Positions 17,813 to 27,265 of a stretch of 64,000 bases of DNA are shown one piece after another. The position numbers and the translations under genes are program-made. Position 1 is the first letter of the stretch; every line of letters starts with the position of its first letter. The notes beneath the pieces were generated by a model, which saw only the letters and a program-made list of their open reading frames with translations, searched no databases and had not been told where the DNA came from. The stretch is from Gynuella sp050296195 (lineage in GTDB: Bacteria; Pseudomonadota; Gammaproteobacteria; Pseudomonadales; Natronospirillaceae): the NCBI RefSeq assembly GCF_050296195.1, contig NZ_JBNKRB010000019.1; one strand, given 5' to 3'.

Positions 17813-19116
17813 TGACTACGACTGCCACCCCTTCCGCAAAACCTAAGATTAACGATGCGAACCTGAAACGTCGCTATGCCGCAGAGTTCAGGTTCAAACT
17901 GTATGGCATTCTGGCAATTTCCGTCGGTCTGATATTCCTTGCGTTGCTGCTCTGGTCTGTCGTATCCAAAGGCTATACTGCTTTTCAACAGACCGAAATC
18001 AAGCTCGACATTGAGTTTTCCAAATCCGTGATCGATCCGGATGATCTGGCAGCGGAAGACCCCAATGTCCTGTTGATCGCCAACTATCCGGTACTGGCTA
18101 AAAATGCTCTGGCGAAATATCTGGGGATCAGCAAGAAAGATAAAATAAATCTGAAGATGGTCAAATCCATGATTTCCGCCGGTACACGTACACAATTGCG
18201 TAACATGGTGGTTGCTGATCCTTCCATTATCGGTACTACCCAGTCCGTCTGGATATTGGCCAGTGGGAATGTTGACAGTGTCGTCAAAGGCCAGTTCAGC
18301 CTGGAAATTGATGAGAGCCGGCGTCCGGTTAAAGATCAGCAGGTCTCATGGATTCAGCGTATGCAGAAAGAGGGAGTGCTGAAAAAACGCTTCAATACCG
18401 GCATCTTTATTTTTGGTGCCTCAAGCCGGCCTGAAACCGCTGGTATTGCTGCAGCCATGGTCGGATCCCTATATATGATGCTGATCGTGCTGGTACTGGC
18501 ACTACCTATCGGGGTTGCCGCCTCTATTTATCTTGAGGAGTTTGCCACCAAGAACCGTTTCACCGATCTCATTGAAGTCAACATCAATAATCTGGCTGCA
18601 GTACCTTCGATTGTTTTCGGTCTGTTGGGTTTATGGGCATTTATTAACGTCGCTGGCCTGCCTAGATCCGCTTCTCTGGTAGGGGGTCTGGTACTGACAC
18701 TGATGACTCTGCCAACCATCATTATTGCCACCCGGTCAGCACTGAAGGCAGTCCCACCATCTATTCGTACAGCTGCGCTGGGACTCGGTGCTTCCAAAAT
18801 GCAGATGGTTTTCCACCATGTTCTGCCACTGGCCGCACCCGGCATTATGACGGGTACAATTATTGGTCTGGCCCAGGCGCTGGGAGAAACTGCACCACTA
18901 CTGCTGATTGGCATGGTCGCGTTCGTTGCCGATGTTCCGACCACACCACTGGATCCTGCGACGGCTCTGCCAGTACAGATCTTTATGTGGGCCAATGAGG
19001 CGGAAAGAGCATTTGTCGAAAGAACATCTGGAGCCATTCTGATTCTGCTTGGGTTCCTTCTTATTATGAATATTACTGCTGTTATTCTGCGCAAACGCTT
19101 TGAGCGTCGGTGGTAA
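17812..19116 (+). CDS. pstA: Phosphate ABC transporter permease PstA
   Basis: A 434-residue permease, again longer than the enteric form: a cytosolic N-terminus, TM near 35-52, a long periplasmic loop to ~205, then the five-helix permease core. The coupling loop reads RTAALGLGASKMQMVFHHVLPLAAPG, followed by GETAPLLLIG. It pairs with PstC to form the phosphate channel. Translationally coupled to pstC by the TAATG overlap. Confidence 0.92.
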   Translation: MTTTATPSAKPKINDANLKRRYAAEFRFKLYGILAISVGLIFLALLLWSVVSKGYTAFQQTEIKLDIEFSKSVIDPDDLAAEDPNVLLIANYPVLAKNALAKYLGISKKDKINLKMVKSMISAGTRTQLRNMVVADPSIIGTTQSVWILASGNVDSVVKGQFSLEIDESRRPVKDQQVSWIQRMQKEGVLKKRFNTGIFIFGASSRPETAGIAAAMVGSLYMMLIVLVLALPIGVAASIYLEEFATKNRFTDLIEVNINNLAAVPSIVFGLLGLWAFINVAGLPRSASLVGGLVLTLMTLPTIIIATRSALKAVPPSIRTAALGLGASKMQMVFHHVLPLAAPGIMTGTIIGLAQALGETAPLLLIGMVAFVADVPTTPLDPATALPVQIFMWANEAERAFVERTSGAILILLGFLLIMNITAVILRKRFERRW

Positions 19117-19147
19117 TAATTACTCCAGCATGGGAGACTAAAGCGTT

Positions 19148-20026
19148 ATGACAACTGTAACTAGAAGCGATCAAACAACAGTGATGAACAACCCGGTTAA
19201 GGTCAAATCCAATAGCGAGAGTCACGTTGCCAGCGAGGATTTCAAAACCATTGGCGACATTACCCACCCGGATCCCGCAATGACCATGCGTGGCGTCAGT
19301 GTGTTCTATGGCGAGAAACAGGCCATCTTCAACGTTGACCTCGACCTGGGTCAAAACGAGGTACTGGCCATGATTGGACCATCCGGTTGTGGCAAATCCA
19401 CGTTTCTGCGCTGCCTGAACCGTATGAACGACACCATTGAGGCCTGCCGAGTGACGGGTGAGCTGAGCCTTGAAGGGGTAAACATCTATGATAAAAAAAT
19501 GGATGTTGTTAATTTACGCGCACGAGTAGGGATGGTGTTTCAGAAGCCGAATCCATTCCCCAAAAGCATCTATGAAAACATTGCGTACGGACCGAAAATC
19601 CACGGCCTGGCGAGTCGCCGGGCAGAACTGGATGAAATCGTCGAAACCAGTCTTAGAAAGGCAGGTTTGTGGGATGAAGTGAAAGACCGGCTCGACCAGC
19701 CTGCTACCGGCATGTCTGGTGGTCAGCAACAACGTCTTTGCATTGCCCGGACCATTGCTGTCAGCCCGGATGTGATTCTGATGGACGAACCCTGTTCCGC
19801 GCTGGACCCAATTGCCACGGCCAGGGTTGAGGAGTTGATCGCCGAACTGAGCGCCAACTACTCCATTGCCATTGTCACTCACAGCATGCAACAGGCAGCC
19901 AGGGTGTCCAATCGTACTGCCTACTTCCACCTCGGTAATCTTGTCGAGGTTGGCGAAACAAACGACATATTTACCAAGCCGTCGCACAAACTGACAGAAG
20001 ATTACATCACCGGCCGTTTTGGCTGA
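19148..20026 (+). CDS. pstB: Phosphate ABC transporter ATPase PstB
   Basis: A 292-residue ATP-binding subunit that energises phosphate import. Walker A GPSGCGKST, signature MSGGQQQRLCIAR, Walker B VILMDEP and the H-loop VTHSMQQAARVS are all intact. The first ~40 residues are extra relative to the family core (VSVFYGEKQAI). GGGAG precedes ATG 19148. The end lies 13 bp before phoU. Confidence 0.95.
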   Translation: MTTVTRSDQTTVMNNPVKVKSNSESHVASEDFKTIGDITHPDPAMTMRGVSVFYGEKQAIFNVDLDLGQNEVLAMIGPSGCGKSTFLRCLNRMNDTIEACRVTGELSLEGVNIYDKKMDVVNLRARVGMVFQKPNPFPKSIYENIAYGPKIHGLASRRAELDEIVETSLRKAGLWDEVKDRLDQPATGMSGGQQQRLCIARTIAVSPDVILMDEPCSALDPIATARVEELIAELSANYSIAIVTHSMQQAARVSNRTAYFHLGNLVEVGETNDIFTKPSHKLTEDYITGRFG

Positions 20027-20039
20027 GGAAACCGGAACC

Positions 20040-20759
20040 ATGGACAAATTAAACCTCGATCATCATATCTCCCAACGCTTCAATCAGGAGTTGGAAGAGG
20101 CTCGCAAAAACCTGATGCAAATGGGTGGAATCGTCGAACAACAGGTACGTGACGCCATCAAAAGCATCGTCGATGGTGATTCCGAACTCGCTGAAAAAGT
20201 GATTCAGGCCGATAAACGCGTCAACAAAATGGAAGTCAAAATTGACGAAGAATGCGCCAACATCATCGCCCGACGCCACCCGGCCGCCAGCGACCTGCGC
20301 TTCGTTCTGGCGGTCACAAAATCGGTCAATGACCTTGAAAGAATGGGCGATGAAGCCTCCAAGATAGCCCGCATGGCCCTGGAACTTAGCGGCAATGAAG
20401 GCTCAGGTCCGACCAAGGGCTTTATCGAAATGCGCCACATTGGTGAACAGGTCGCCAAGATGGTTATGGAAGCACTCGACTCATTTGCCCGCCTCGAAAG
20501 TGCCAGTGCACTGGCAGTATTGAAAGCGGATAAAGACGTCGATCTCGAATATACCACCGCCATCAGAACCCTGATTACCTATATGATGGAAGATGGCCGA
20601 ACCATCTCCAGGGTCATGAACATTGTCTGGGCATTGCGCTCACTGGAGCGGATTGGAGACCACTCCAGGAATATCGCTGAGCACGTTATCTACCTGGTGG
20701 AAGGCGAAGACATGCGGCATCAGAAAATCGAAAAAATCGAAGATAAAATCCAGGGCTAA
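20040..20759 (+). CDS. phoU: Phosphate signalling regulator PhoU
   Basis: A 239-residue all-helical protein with two PhoU repeats, each with metal-binding helix motifs (EKVIQADKRVNKMEVKIDEEC with DLRFVLAVTKSVNDLERMGDEA, and the second half with SLERIGDHSRNIAEHV). It connects PstSCAB to PhoR and keeps the Pho regulon off when phosphate is plentiful. ATG 20040 follows a GAGG site; an earlier in-frame start overlapping pstB is less likely. Last gene of the operon. Confidence 0.95.
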   Translation: MDKLNLDHHISQRFNQELEEARKNLMQMGGIVEQQVRDAIKSIVDGDSELAEKVIQADKRVNKMEVKIDEECANIIARRHPAASDLRFVLAVTKSVNDLERMGDEASKIARMALELSGNEGSGPTKGFIEMRHIGEQVAKMVMEALDSFARLESASALAVLKADKDVDLEYTTAIRTLITYMMEDGRTISRVMNIVWALRSLERIGDHSRNIAEHVIYLVEGEDMRHQKIEKIEDKIQG

Positions 20760-20781
20760 ATTCGCCCGTTATCTCCGTCAG

Positions 20782-20811
20782 CGGCCATACAACTGTTGTC
20801 ATGGCCGTTTT
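20782..20811 (+). terminator. Terminator after phoU
   Basis: CGGCCAT (20782-20788) pairs with ATGGCCG (20801-20807) and is followed by TTTTCTCT. It closes the pst operon. Confidence 0.75.
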
Positions 20812-20889
20812 CTCTCCTGTTGAACCACCAAAATCTACGCCCTTCACAAGAAATCTTACAAAAACCTAAAAAATTCAATCAGTTAAGTG

Positions 20890-20918
20890 TTGACCAATGG
20901 CTTAGCCAACAGTATATT
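20890..20918 (+). promoter_or_regulatory. Sigma-70 promoter of tRNA-Thr
   Basis: TTGACC, exactly 17 bases, then TATATT, followed by a GC-rich discriminator (ACGCGACGCC) typical of stringently controlled stable-RNA promoters. The tRNA starts 22 bases after the -10 box. Confidence 0.75.
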
Positions 20919-20939
20919 ACGCGACGCCTTAGGGCATGG

Positions 20940-21015
<76 letters not shown>

Positions 21016-21022
21016 CTTATTT

Positions 21023-21056
21023 AAAACCCTCGCAAACCAGTGTTTGCGGGGGTTTT
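21023..21056 (+). terminator. Terminator of tRNA-Thr
   Basis: AAAACCCTCGCAAAC and GTTTGCGGGGGTTTT form a 15-bp stem with one G-T pair. The T run lies in the descending arm, typical of tRNA terminators. Confidence 0.9.
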
Positions 21057-21411
21057 GCGTTTCTGGGGTGATGAAAATTCAGTCCGACCCAAAGGCCGAA
21101 AGATGCGACAAGGGCAAGATTAAGTCCAGCTAGCTTTCACTCACCCGTCATAAACCCTCCCTCTTAACCGATAAACGAAAACCCCTGTATCAGCAGAACG
21201 ACATGCCATTGATTACCAGCATGTACAGAGTTGTCTGTGCATAAAATCTGTGCAATTGATGAAGGCGGCTTTATGCAGTATCCGGAATCGTAAGCCTAGA
21301 AAATACCCGATGAACATAGATAACCGATTAGCTGTTCCAGCCATGACGACTCATGTCGACTGATCTGCCATACTGCCGTTATATGATTACTAGAAGTAAG
21401 GGAGACTGATT
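21057..21411. other. Intergenic, nothing identified
   Basis: About 355 bases between the tRNA terminator and a small conserved gene. I see no supportable ORF, RNA or repeat. A ribosome-binding site (AGGGAGA) lies just before 21412. Confidence 0.4.
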
Positions 21412-21630
21412 TTGCGGAAAGAACTTAGACAAAAAATCATTGAAGTTTGTGATCAGAAAATCAGCAAAAAGGGACCAGACGTAGGACTATCCTTTTATGC
21501 TTTTTTTAAAAACAAAAACGATCAGCCCGAAGTCCTGATGGAAGCTGCCAAATGGTGGATTGAAACTCATCAACTAGATCATTTCGAAAAAGCCAGCAAG
21601 ATTAGAGACATGGTCCGGGCAGGTATCTGA
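21412..21630 (+). CDS. Small conserved protein (DUF6500-like)
   Basis: A 72-residue protein starting at TTG 21412 with AGGGAGA upstream. The sequence RQKIIEVCDQKISKKGPDVGLSFYAFF...WWIETHQLDHFEKA looks strongly conserved and resembles what I recall of DUF6500. The function is unknown. It stands alone before ogt. Confidence 0.6.
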   Translation: MRKELRQKIIEVCDQKISKKGPDVGLSFYAFFKNKNDQPEVLMEAAKWWIETHQLDHFEKASKIRDMVRAGI

Positions 21631-21782
21631 TCTTTAAGCGCCTTACTTTTGGTCCACAACATCTTTTGATCCGGCCAATGATGTTTTCTCAAAACCAACC
21701 GGCATTTGCCAACTCACGGACTCTTGGTAGATGATGAGGCAAAACAAGACATGACGATCATCCCCTTTCAAAGGAACGGACC

Positions 21783-22319
21783 ATGATCATTTATAACACT
21801 CTGGAAACACCGCTGGGTGAGGCATGGATCGCATCCAGCGATGCCGGTATCTGTCTATTGGAATTTACTGATCGTTATAGTGAGGCCTCGCAGGTACAGC
21901 GTTTATCCAAATTATTTAAGTGCGAGGTGAGCAAAGATCATCACCCACTTATCAGTCAGGCACAACTGCAGTTGGAGCAGTACTTTTCCGGTCATCGAAA
22001 AGAATTTGATCTACCGCTTGATCTGGCAGGAACGGATTTTCAGCGCCGGGTTTGGCATGCTCTGACCACGATTCCATATGGCATAACCCGTAGCTATCTG
22101 GAGCAAGCTCGCACAGTCAGCAACGATAAAGCCGTTCGTGCGGTCGCCAAGGCAAATGGCGACAATCCGGTATCCATCATTGTGCCCTGTCATCGGGTGA
22201 TTGGCAGTGATGGCAGCCTGACTGGTTATGGTGGTGGTTTGTGGCGCAAAAAAAGGCTACTGGAGTTAGAGGGCTGCATCAGTGTCCAGGCTTCGCTATT
22301 CGATCAGAACCCGATTTGA
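21783..22319 (+). CDS. ogt: Methylated-DNA-protein cysteine methyltransferase
   Basis: A 178-residue repair protein that removes O6-methyl groups from guanine by transfer to its own active cysteine (Cys136 in IVPCHRVIGSDGSLTGYGGG). The HTH-like DNA-binding segment (FQRRVWHALTTIPYGITRSYLEQA) and Arg finger precede it. AAAGGAAC lies upstream of ATG 21783. The single-domain form without an Ada N-terminus fits Ogt. Confidence 0.92.
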   Translation: MIIYNTLETPLGEAWIASSDAGICLLEFTDRYSEASQVQRLSKLFKCEVSKDHHPLISQAQLQLEQYFSGHRKEFDLPLDLAGTDFQRRVWHALTTIPYGITRSYLEQARTVSNDKAVRAVAKANGDNPVSIIVPCHRVIGSDGSLTGYGGGLWRKKRLLELEGCISVQASLFDQNPI

Positions 22320-22440
22320 GCATGACGGACTTGATGACAGGTAATCAGGCTGATTCGTGATCGGAACAACCATGGTTCGTCGGACAGAAAGGCTGTGCTT
22401 CCGTGCATCACTTTCCTGTCCGGCACCAACGTCATGGCGC

Positions 22441-23202
22441 TTATAAGCGCATCTCAATACCCGCTGCAGCCATATATTCCTTGGCCTGCTGAATGGAATA
22501 TTCTGCAAAGTGGAAGATACTGGCTGCCAGTACCGCGTCGGCTCCACCCTCCAGTACGCCTTCCACCAGATGATCGAGGTTGCCAACGCCGCCAGAGGCA
22601 ATTAGAGGAATCTTAACCCGCTCTGTCATGCGTCGGTTCAGCTCATTATCAAAACCATTCTTGGTGCCATCGCGATCCATACTGGTCAGCAGAATTTCAC
22701 CGGCTCCAAACTGCTCCATCTTGACCGCCCATTCTATTGCATCAATGCCTGTGGCATTACGACCACCATGAGTGAAAATCTCCCAGCGTTCGTCATCCAC
22801 TTTTTTGGCATCTATCGCAACGACAATACATTGCGCACCAAATCGTTCTGATGCTGCACGAACAAAATCCGGATCCTTGACCGCAGCAGAGTTGATGGAG
22901 ACTTTATCTGCCCCGGCATTCAGCATATTGCGGATATCATCGAGCGTTCGAATCCCCCCTCCAACTGTCAACGGGATGAAGACTTCGCCAGCAATCGCTT
23001 TTACGGTTTCGATCATGGTATCGCGGCCCTCATGAGTCGCCGTGATATCAAGCATGGTAATTTCATCCGCACCTTCAGCGTTATAACGGCGCGCCACTTC
23101 CACCGGATCTCCGGCATCTCGGATATCGACAAAGTTAACACCTTTGACTACCCGGCCATTATCTACATCCAGACATGGAATAATTCTTTTTGCCAGTGCC
23201 AT
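22441..23202 (-). CDS. hisF: Imidazole glycerol phosphate synthase, cyclase subunit
   Basis: A 253-residue TIM barrel that, with HisH, converts PRFAR plus glutamine-derived ammonia to IGP and AICAR in histidine biosynthesis. The start MALAKRIIPCLDVDNGRVVKGV holds catalytic Asp11; the second catalytic Asp is in LLTSMDRDGTKNGF (~130). The phosphate-binding VGGGIRTLDD is intact. Last gene of hisBHAF on the minus strand, 2 bp after hisA. Confidence 0.96.
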   Translation of the reverse strand: MALAKRIIPCLDVDNGRVVKGVNFVDIRDAGDPVEVARRYNAEGADEITMLDITATHEGRDTMIETVKAIAGEVFIPLTVGGGIRTLDDIRNMLNAGADKVSINSAAVKDPDFVRAASERFGAQCIVVAIDAKKVDDERWEIFTHGGRNATGIDAIEWAVKMEQFGAGEILLTSMDRDGTKNGFDNELNRRMTERVKIPLIASGGVGNLDHLVEGVLEGGADAVLAASIFHFAEYSIQQAKEYMAAAGIEMRL

Positions 23203-23204
23203 AC

Positions 23205-23945
23205 TCAGTTACCTGCCTGTTGATCACAATACTGTTGAGCCTCAGCAACATCCAGTGAGCCTTCGTAAATTGCCCGGCCGGTAATCGCGCCGCAAATGCC
23301 TCGATCCGCCACGGTTACCAGTCGCCTGATATCTTCCATGTTAGTGACACCACCAGAGGCAATTACCGGAATACCACCGGCCTCCGCCACTTCCACAGTC
23401 GCCTCGACGTTGACTCCCTGCATCATGCCATCACGACTGATATCGGTGTATACAATGGCGCTGACGCCATTGCTGGCAAACTGCCTGGCCAGCTCTGTCG
23501 CTTTCACGGTGGATACGTCGTCCCAGCCTTCTGTGGCCACCAGCCCGTTTTTGGCATCGATGCCGACAATGATGTGACCAGCGAACCGGGCACAAGCCTG
23601 TTGGACAAATTCAGGCTGTTTGACCGCCTGAGTACCGATAATGCAGTAACTCACCCCAGCAGCCAGGTATTGTTCAATGGTATCCAGAGAGCGGATACCA
23701 CCACCAATCTGAATCGGAAGATCCGGGTATTTTCGGGCAATCGCGGCGACGACCTCGGCGTGTACGGGCTTACCTTCAAAAGCACCATTCAGATCCACCA
23801 GATGCAGCCGCCGACAGCCAGCCTCAACCCAACGACTGGCCATAGCCACCGGGTCATCACCAAATACCGTGGAATCATCCATTCGCCCTTGTTTGAGCCG
23901 GACACATTTTCCATCTTTTAAATCTATTGCGGGAATAATCAGCAT
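23205..23945 (-). CDS. hisA: ProFAR isomerase
   Basis: A 246-residue TIM barrel (1-(5-phosphoribosyl)-5-[(5-phosphoribosylamino)methylideneamino]imidazole-4-carboxamide isomerase). Catalytic Asp8 in IIPAIDLKDGKCVRL and Asp ~129 in VYTDISRDGM are present, with IGGGIRSLDT for phosphate. It lies between hisH (14 bp gap) and hisF (2 bp gap). Confidence 0.96.
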   Translation of the reverse strand: MLIIPAIDLKDGKCVRLKQGRMDDSTVFGDDPVAMASRWVEAGCRRLHLVDLNGAFEGKPVHAEVVAAIARKYPDLPIQIGGGIRSLDTIEQYLAAGVSYCIIGTQAVKQPEFVQQACARFAGHIIVGIDAKNGLVATEGWDDVSTVKATELARQFASNGVSAIVYTDISRDGMMQGVNVEATVEVAEAGGIPVIASGGVTNMEDIRRLVTVADRGICGAITGRAIYEGSLDVAEAQQYCDQQAGN

Positions 23946-23959
23946 AATGGTTCCTGAAA

Positions 23960-24607
23960 TTAGAGAGTGCCGTCCCAGGCCAGAAAATTACTCAGCAGCT
24001 GCAAGCCGGCAGTGGACGATTTTTCCGGGTGGAACTGTGTGGCGGCGATGTTATCGCGGAAGATTACGGCATCGAACGGCAAGCCGTAATTGCATGTACC
24101 GGCCACTTCGTTTTCATCATCACATTCAACATAGTAACTATGGACGAAATAAAAACGGCTGCCATCGTCGATATTGTTCCATAACGGGTGCTGCTCTCGC
24201 TGAAACACATTGTTCCACCCCATATGTGGAACCTTCAGGGTCCGACCGTTTTCATCAACTATTTCACCAAAGTGGTGTACTTGCCCGGCGAAGAATCCCA
24301 GACAATCAACCCCCCCGTTTTCATCGGAATGGTCCATGAACGTCTGCATACCAATACATATCCCCAGTACGGGTTTACTCTTCATGGCTTCAGCGATGAC
24401 CTGACCCAGCTCCAATCGCAGGATCTCACCAACACAATCGCGAATCGCACCGACACCAGGAACGATGACATGATCACAGCTCAAAATAGTCCTGGCATCG
24501 CCGGTGACCACTACTTTCGTTTCGGGGCTAACATGCTGCAACGCTTTGGCGGCGGAGTGCAGGTTCCCCATGCCGTAATCAATCACGGCAACGGACTTGG
24601 ATGTCAT
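23960..24607 (-). CDS. hisH: Imidazole glycerol phosphate synthase, glutaminase subunit
   Basis: A 215-residue class I glutamine amidotransferase supplying ammonia to HisF. The nucleophile Cys is in PVLGICIGMQTF and the His-Glu pair in ATQFHPEKSS. ATG 24607 (MTSKSVAVIDYGMGNLHSA) is the family start; the open frame extends 61 codons upstream through the hisB intergenic space without family similarity. Confidence 0.95.
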   Translation of the reverse strand: MTSKSVAVIDYGMGNLHSAAKALQHVSPETKVVVTGDARTILSCDHVIVPGVGAIRDCVGEILRLELGQVIAEAMKSKPVLGICIGMQTFMDHSDENGGVDCLGFFAGQVHHFGEIVDENGRTLKVPHMGWNNVFQREQHPLWNNIDDGSRFYFVHSYYVECDDENEVAGTCNYGLPFDAVIFRDNIAATQFHPEKSSTAGLQLLSNFLAWDGTL

Positions 24608-24657
24608 ATTTGAATTCCAATATTGGTTATTATTTGAACAGAACTGTAAACTATTAT

Positions 24658-25251
24658 TTACAAAGACCCCTTGGTCGATGGGATCATGCCCTCCATTCGC
24701 GGGTCCATCTCGACAGCCATACGCAAGGCTCTGCCAAAAGCTTTGAATATGGTTTCGGCCTGATGATGAGCATTCATTCCGCGAAGACAATCGATATGCA
24801 AGGTCACACCGGCATGATTCACAAAGCCCTGAAAAAACTCATAGAACAACTGCGTATCAAACCCGCCAATACTGGCACGGGTAAAATCGACGTGCATTTC
24901 CAGACCGGGACGGCCCGAAAAATCTATCACCACCCGGGACAAGGCTTCATCCAGCGGGACATAGGCATGGCCATAACGGCGAATCCCCTTTTTATCGCCG
25001 ACAGCCTTTGCCACGGCCTGCCCAAGGGTAATACCCGTATCTTCAGCGCTATGATGATCATCAATATGGTGATCTCCCTTACAAACAATATCCAGATCGA
25101 CCAGACCATGTCGGGCGATCTGATCCATCATATGCTCTAGAAAGGGCATTCCGGTATCAAATTGGGATGTTCCGGTACCGTCCAGATTTAAACGAACTGA
25201 GATTTGGGTTTCCGCGGTATTTCTGTCTACCTGGGCACTTCGGGGCATAAA
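24658..25251 (-). CDS. hisB: Imidazoleglycerol-phosphate dehydratase
   Basis: A monofunctional dehydratase of ~197 residues converting IGP to imidazole acetol phosphate. The metal-binding motifs HMMDQIARHG and DDHHSAEDTGI plus their second-repeat counterparts (HAYVPLDEALSR, LHIDCLRGMNAHHQAE) are intact. I start it at ATG 25251 (MPRSAQVDRNTAETQI, as in relatives; AAAGG upstream); in-frame ATGs at 25281 and 25305 would add 10 or 18 residues. First gene of hisBHAF. Unlike E. coli HisB, there is no fused phosphatase. Confidence 0.92.
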   Translation of the reverse strand, partial: FMPRSAQVDRNTAETQISVRLNLDGTGTSQFDTGMPFLEHMMDQIARHGLVDLDIVCKGDHHIDDHHSAEDTGITLGQAVAKAVGDKKGIRRYGHAYVPLDEALSRVVIDFSGRPGLEMHVDFTRASIGGFDTQLFYEFFQGFVNHAGVTLHIDCLRGMNAHHQAETIFKAFGRALRMAVEMDPRMEGMIPSTKGSL

Positions 25252-25498
25252 TATCGGGCCTTTGGATGAGGGAGATGTCATGAAGCTGAAATTATAGCGA
25301 CTCATGCTAAGCGCTTAAAGCAGACTTAATTTTATTCCCGGCTACTGGAATAGATGCAGGTTATTCTATAATGTTTGCTGACTTTGTTGAGGAGGGATGC
25401 ATGAATTATGGCTGCAATGATGCAGCACAATAAACGGTCTGGGATTTTCGACCAGACTATTTCGTAAAATAATTCGGAAATAACATAGGAATGCCATC

Positions 25499-25942
25499 AT
25501 GACTATGCCAAGTCCCGTAATGAGCTTTCAGGTTGAGGTGATCGACTCTCCCTCAGCTGAAGACAGATCAGATCTCATAAAGATTTACAACGATGCTCCA
25601 CAGCGGATTTTAGATACCCTGACCCCGGAACAGCTAGTTGATCACCTGCTGTCAGCCAGAGGTTACACATTGTATGCGGCGAGATATAACGGCCGCCTAC
25701 TGGGAGCTGCTGTTTTGCACCCGTGGACCAAAGGGCTGAGAATGCGCTATCTGGTGGTAAGAAAAGTATCTCGTCGTAAAGGTGTTGCCATAGAGTTACT
25801 GAATCATGTCATAGCTCTGGCAGATATGCCGATTTATATCGACATGCCGCAAAACACAGCCACTGATTTACTGTTTGACAAAGCTGGCTTCACCAAACTC
25901 AATGCAGAGGAAGGCAGGGCGTTCTGGCGCCTGGATGTCTAA
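25499..25942 (+). CDS. PanZ/PanM-like GNAT acetyltransferase
   Basis: A 147-residue single GNAT domain. The N-terminal DRSDLIKIY, then YTLYAARYNGRLLGAAVLHP, MRYLVVRKVSRRKGVAIELL (acetyl-CoA pyrophosphate loop RRKGVA) and AGFTKLNAEEGRAFWRL resemble PanZ, which triggers self-cleavage of aspartate decarboxylase PanD in pantothenate biosynthesis. No pan gene is adjacent, so the role is inferred from resemblance only. Confidence 0.6.
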   Translation: MTMPSPVMSFQVEVIDSPSAEDRSDLIKIYNDAPQRILDTLTPEQLVDHLLSARGYTLYAARYNGRLLGAAVLHPWTKGLRMRYLVVRKVSRRKGVAIELLNHVIALADMPIYIDMPQNTATDLLFDKAGFTKLNAEEGRAFWRLDV

Positions 25943-26191
25943 CTTCCTGATATCACATCACTCCTGATTCGACCTGGTTGTATTCATCGGGCAGTCCAGC
26001 CGCTGTTCGCTGCGATGATTCAGGTCGATTCTTCAGCCGTCATTGCCTAAGGAACCAAAACGGTCCATATTAAAAACCTATCGCACCATAATAAAGCATA
26101 ATTCAGCCTAAGCCGTCGTTTCATAGTGCACCGTTTTTGGTCTGGATATTGCTCAAAACCCCAAATGGCGTGAAATGATGGACTCGAAAAA

Positions 26192-27265
26192 GTGACTGAC
26201 CCAAAAAAGTTTTTCTCTGCACTGGTGGAACAACAGTGCACTGCGATAGTGCTGATGGATGAAGCACACCACATCTGTTACCTTAATAACTCGGCCGAGT
26301 TGCTGTTTGCCCGCTCAGACTCACGTGCTCAGGGGGTACATATCACGGACCTGTTTCAATCAGACTCCTCACTACCTGAGTTCACCTCTCTCGATAACCC
26401 CAATAGCTCTCTGACCCAACGAGAGGCCCGCTGGACACTCGGCAATGAACGCGGCGTTATTACCGTCGACTACATGATGCAGCGTATTCAGATCGAAGGA
26501 ACCCCCTACATTCTGCTGGAAGTACAGCATATTGATCGCCTGAAAAAGATTTCCCGGGATGAGGAGTTCTTTGCCAAGCAGGAAACCACACGACATCTGG
26601 TGCGTGGTGTAGCGCACGAAATCAAAAATCCGCTGGGGGGAATACGAGGGGCAGCCCAGCTATTGGCACGAGAGTTGCCGGATGAGTCTCTGACTGATTA
26701 TACCAATGTGATCATAGAAGAAGCGGACCGGTTGAGGAATCTGGTCGATAGGATGCTGGGTTCAAGCAAGATTTTGCGGCCTCAGAAAACCAATATTCAT
26801 GAAGTTCTGGAGCGCATATGTCAGCTCACTCGCGCAGAAACCCACAATGGGGTTTTGCTCGAACGGGACTACGACCCCAGTGTTCCGGATCTGGATGCCG
26901 ATTCCGAACAGTTGATCCAGGCCATATTGAATATTGTCGGAAATGCAGTACAGGCACTCATGGAAGCGCGAATTACTGACCCGACCATTATTATTCGAAC
27001 CCGGATCGCCCGACGCTTCACCATCGGACAAAAATGTTATCGCCTGGTATGCCGTATCGACGTGGAAGACAACGGCCCCGGAATTCCGGAGGAGATTGCT
27101 GAAAATATTTTTTATCCAATGATCAGTGGGCGAGCCGGCGGAACCGGATTGGGGCTGTCAATCGCCCAACAGATCATCAGCCAACATAACGGGATTATTG
27201 AATGCCAAAGCAGACCCGGAGAGACACGTTTCACCATATATTTGCCCTTGGGAGACCATGAATGA
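26192..27265 (+). CDS. glnL: Nitrogen sensor histidine kinase NtrB
   Basis: A 357-residue soluble kinase/phosphatase: PAS domain ~12-115, DHp with His142 in GVAHEIKNPLGGIRGAAQLL, then the HATPase domain (N-box IVGNAVQAL, G1 DNGPGIP, G2 GGTGLGLSIAQQII). PII proteins control its activity; the two PII genes are at 9-11 kb. Start GTG 26192. A partial NtrC-like site, TGCACC-N5-TGGTCT, lies at 26127-26143. Its last four bases overlap ntrC. glnA is not next to it in this window. Confidence 0.93.
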   Translation: MTDPKKFFSALVEQQCTAIVLMDEAHHICYLNNSAELLFARSDSRAQGVHITDLFQSDSSLPEFTSLDNPNSSLTQREARWTLGNERGVITVDYMMQRIQIEGTPYILLEVQHIDRLKKISRDEEFFAKQETTRHLVRGVAHEIKNPLGGIRGAAQLLARELPDESLTDYTNVIIEEADRLRNLVDRMLGSSKILRPQKTNIHEVLERICQLTRAETHNGVLLERDYDPSVPDLDADSEQLIQAILNIVGNAVQALMEARITDPTIIIRTRIARRFTIGQKCYRLVCRIDVEDNGPGIPEEIAENIFYPMISGRAGGTGLGLSIAQQIISQHNGIIECQSRPGETRFTIYLPLGDHE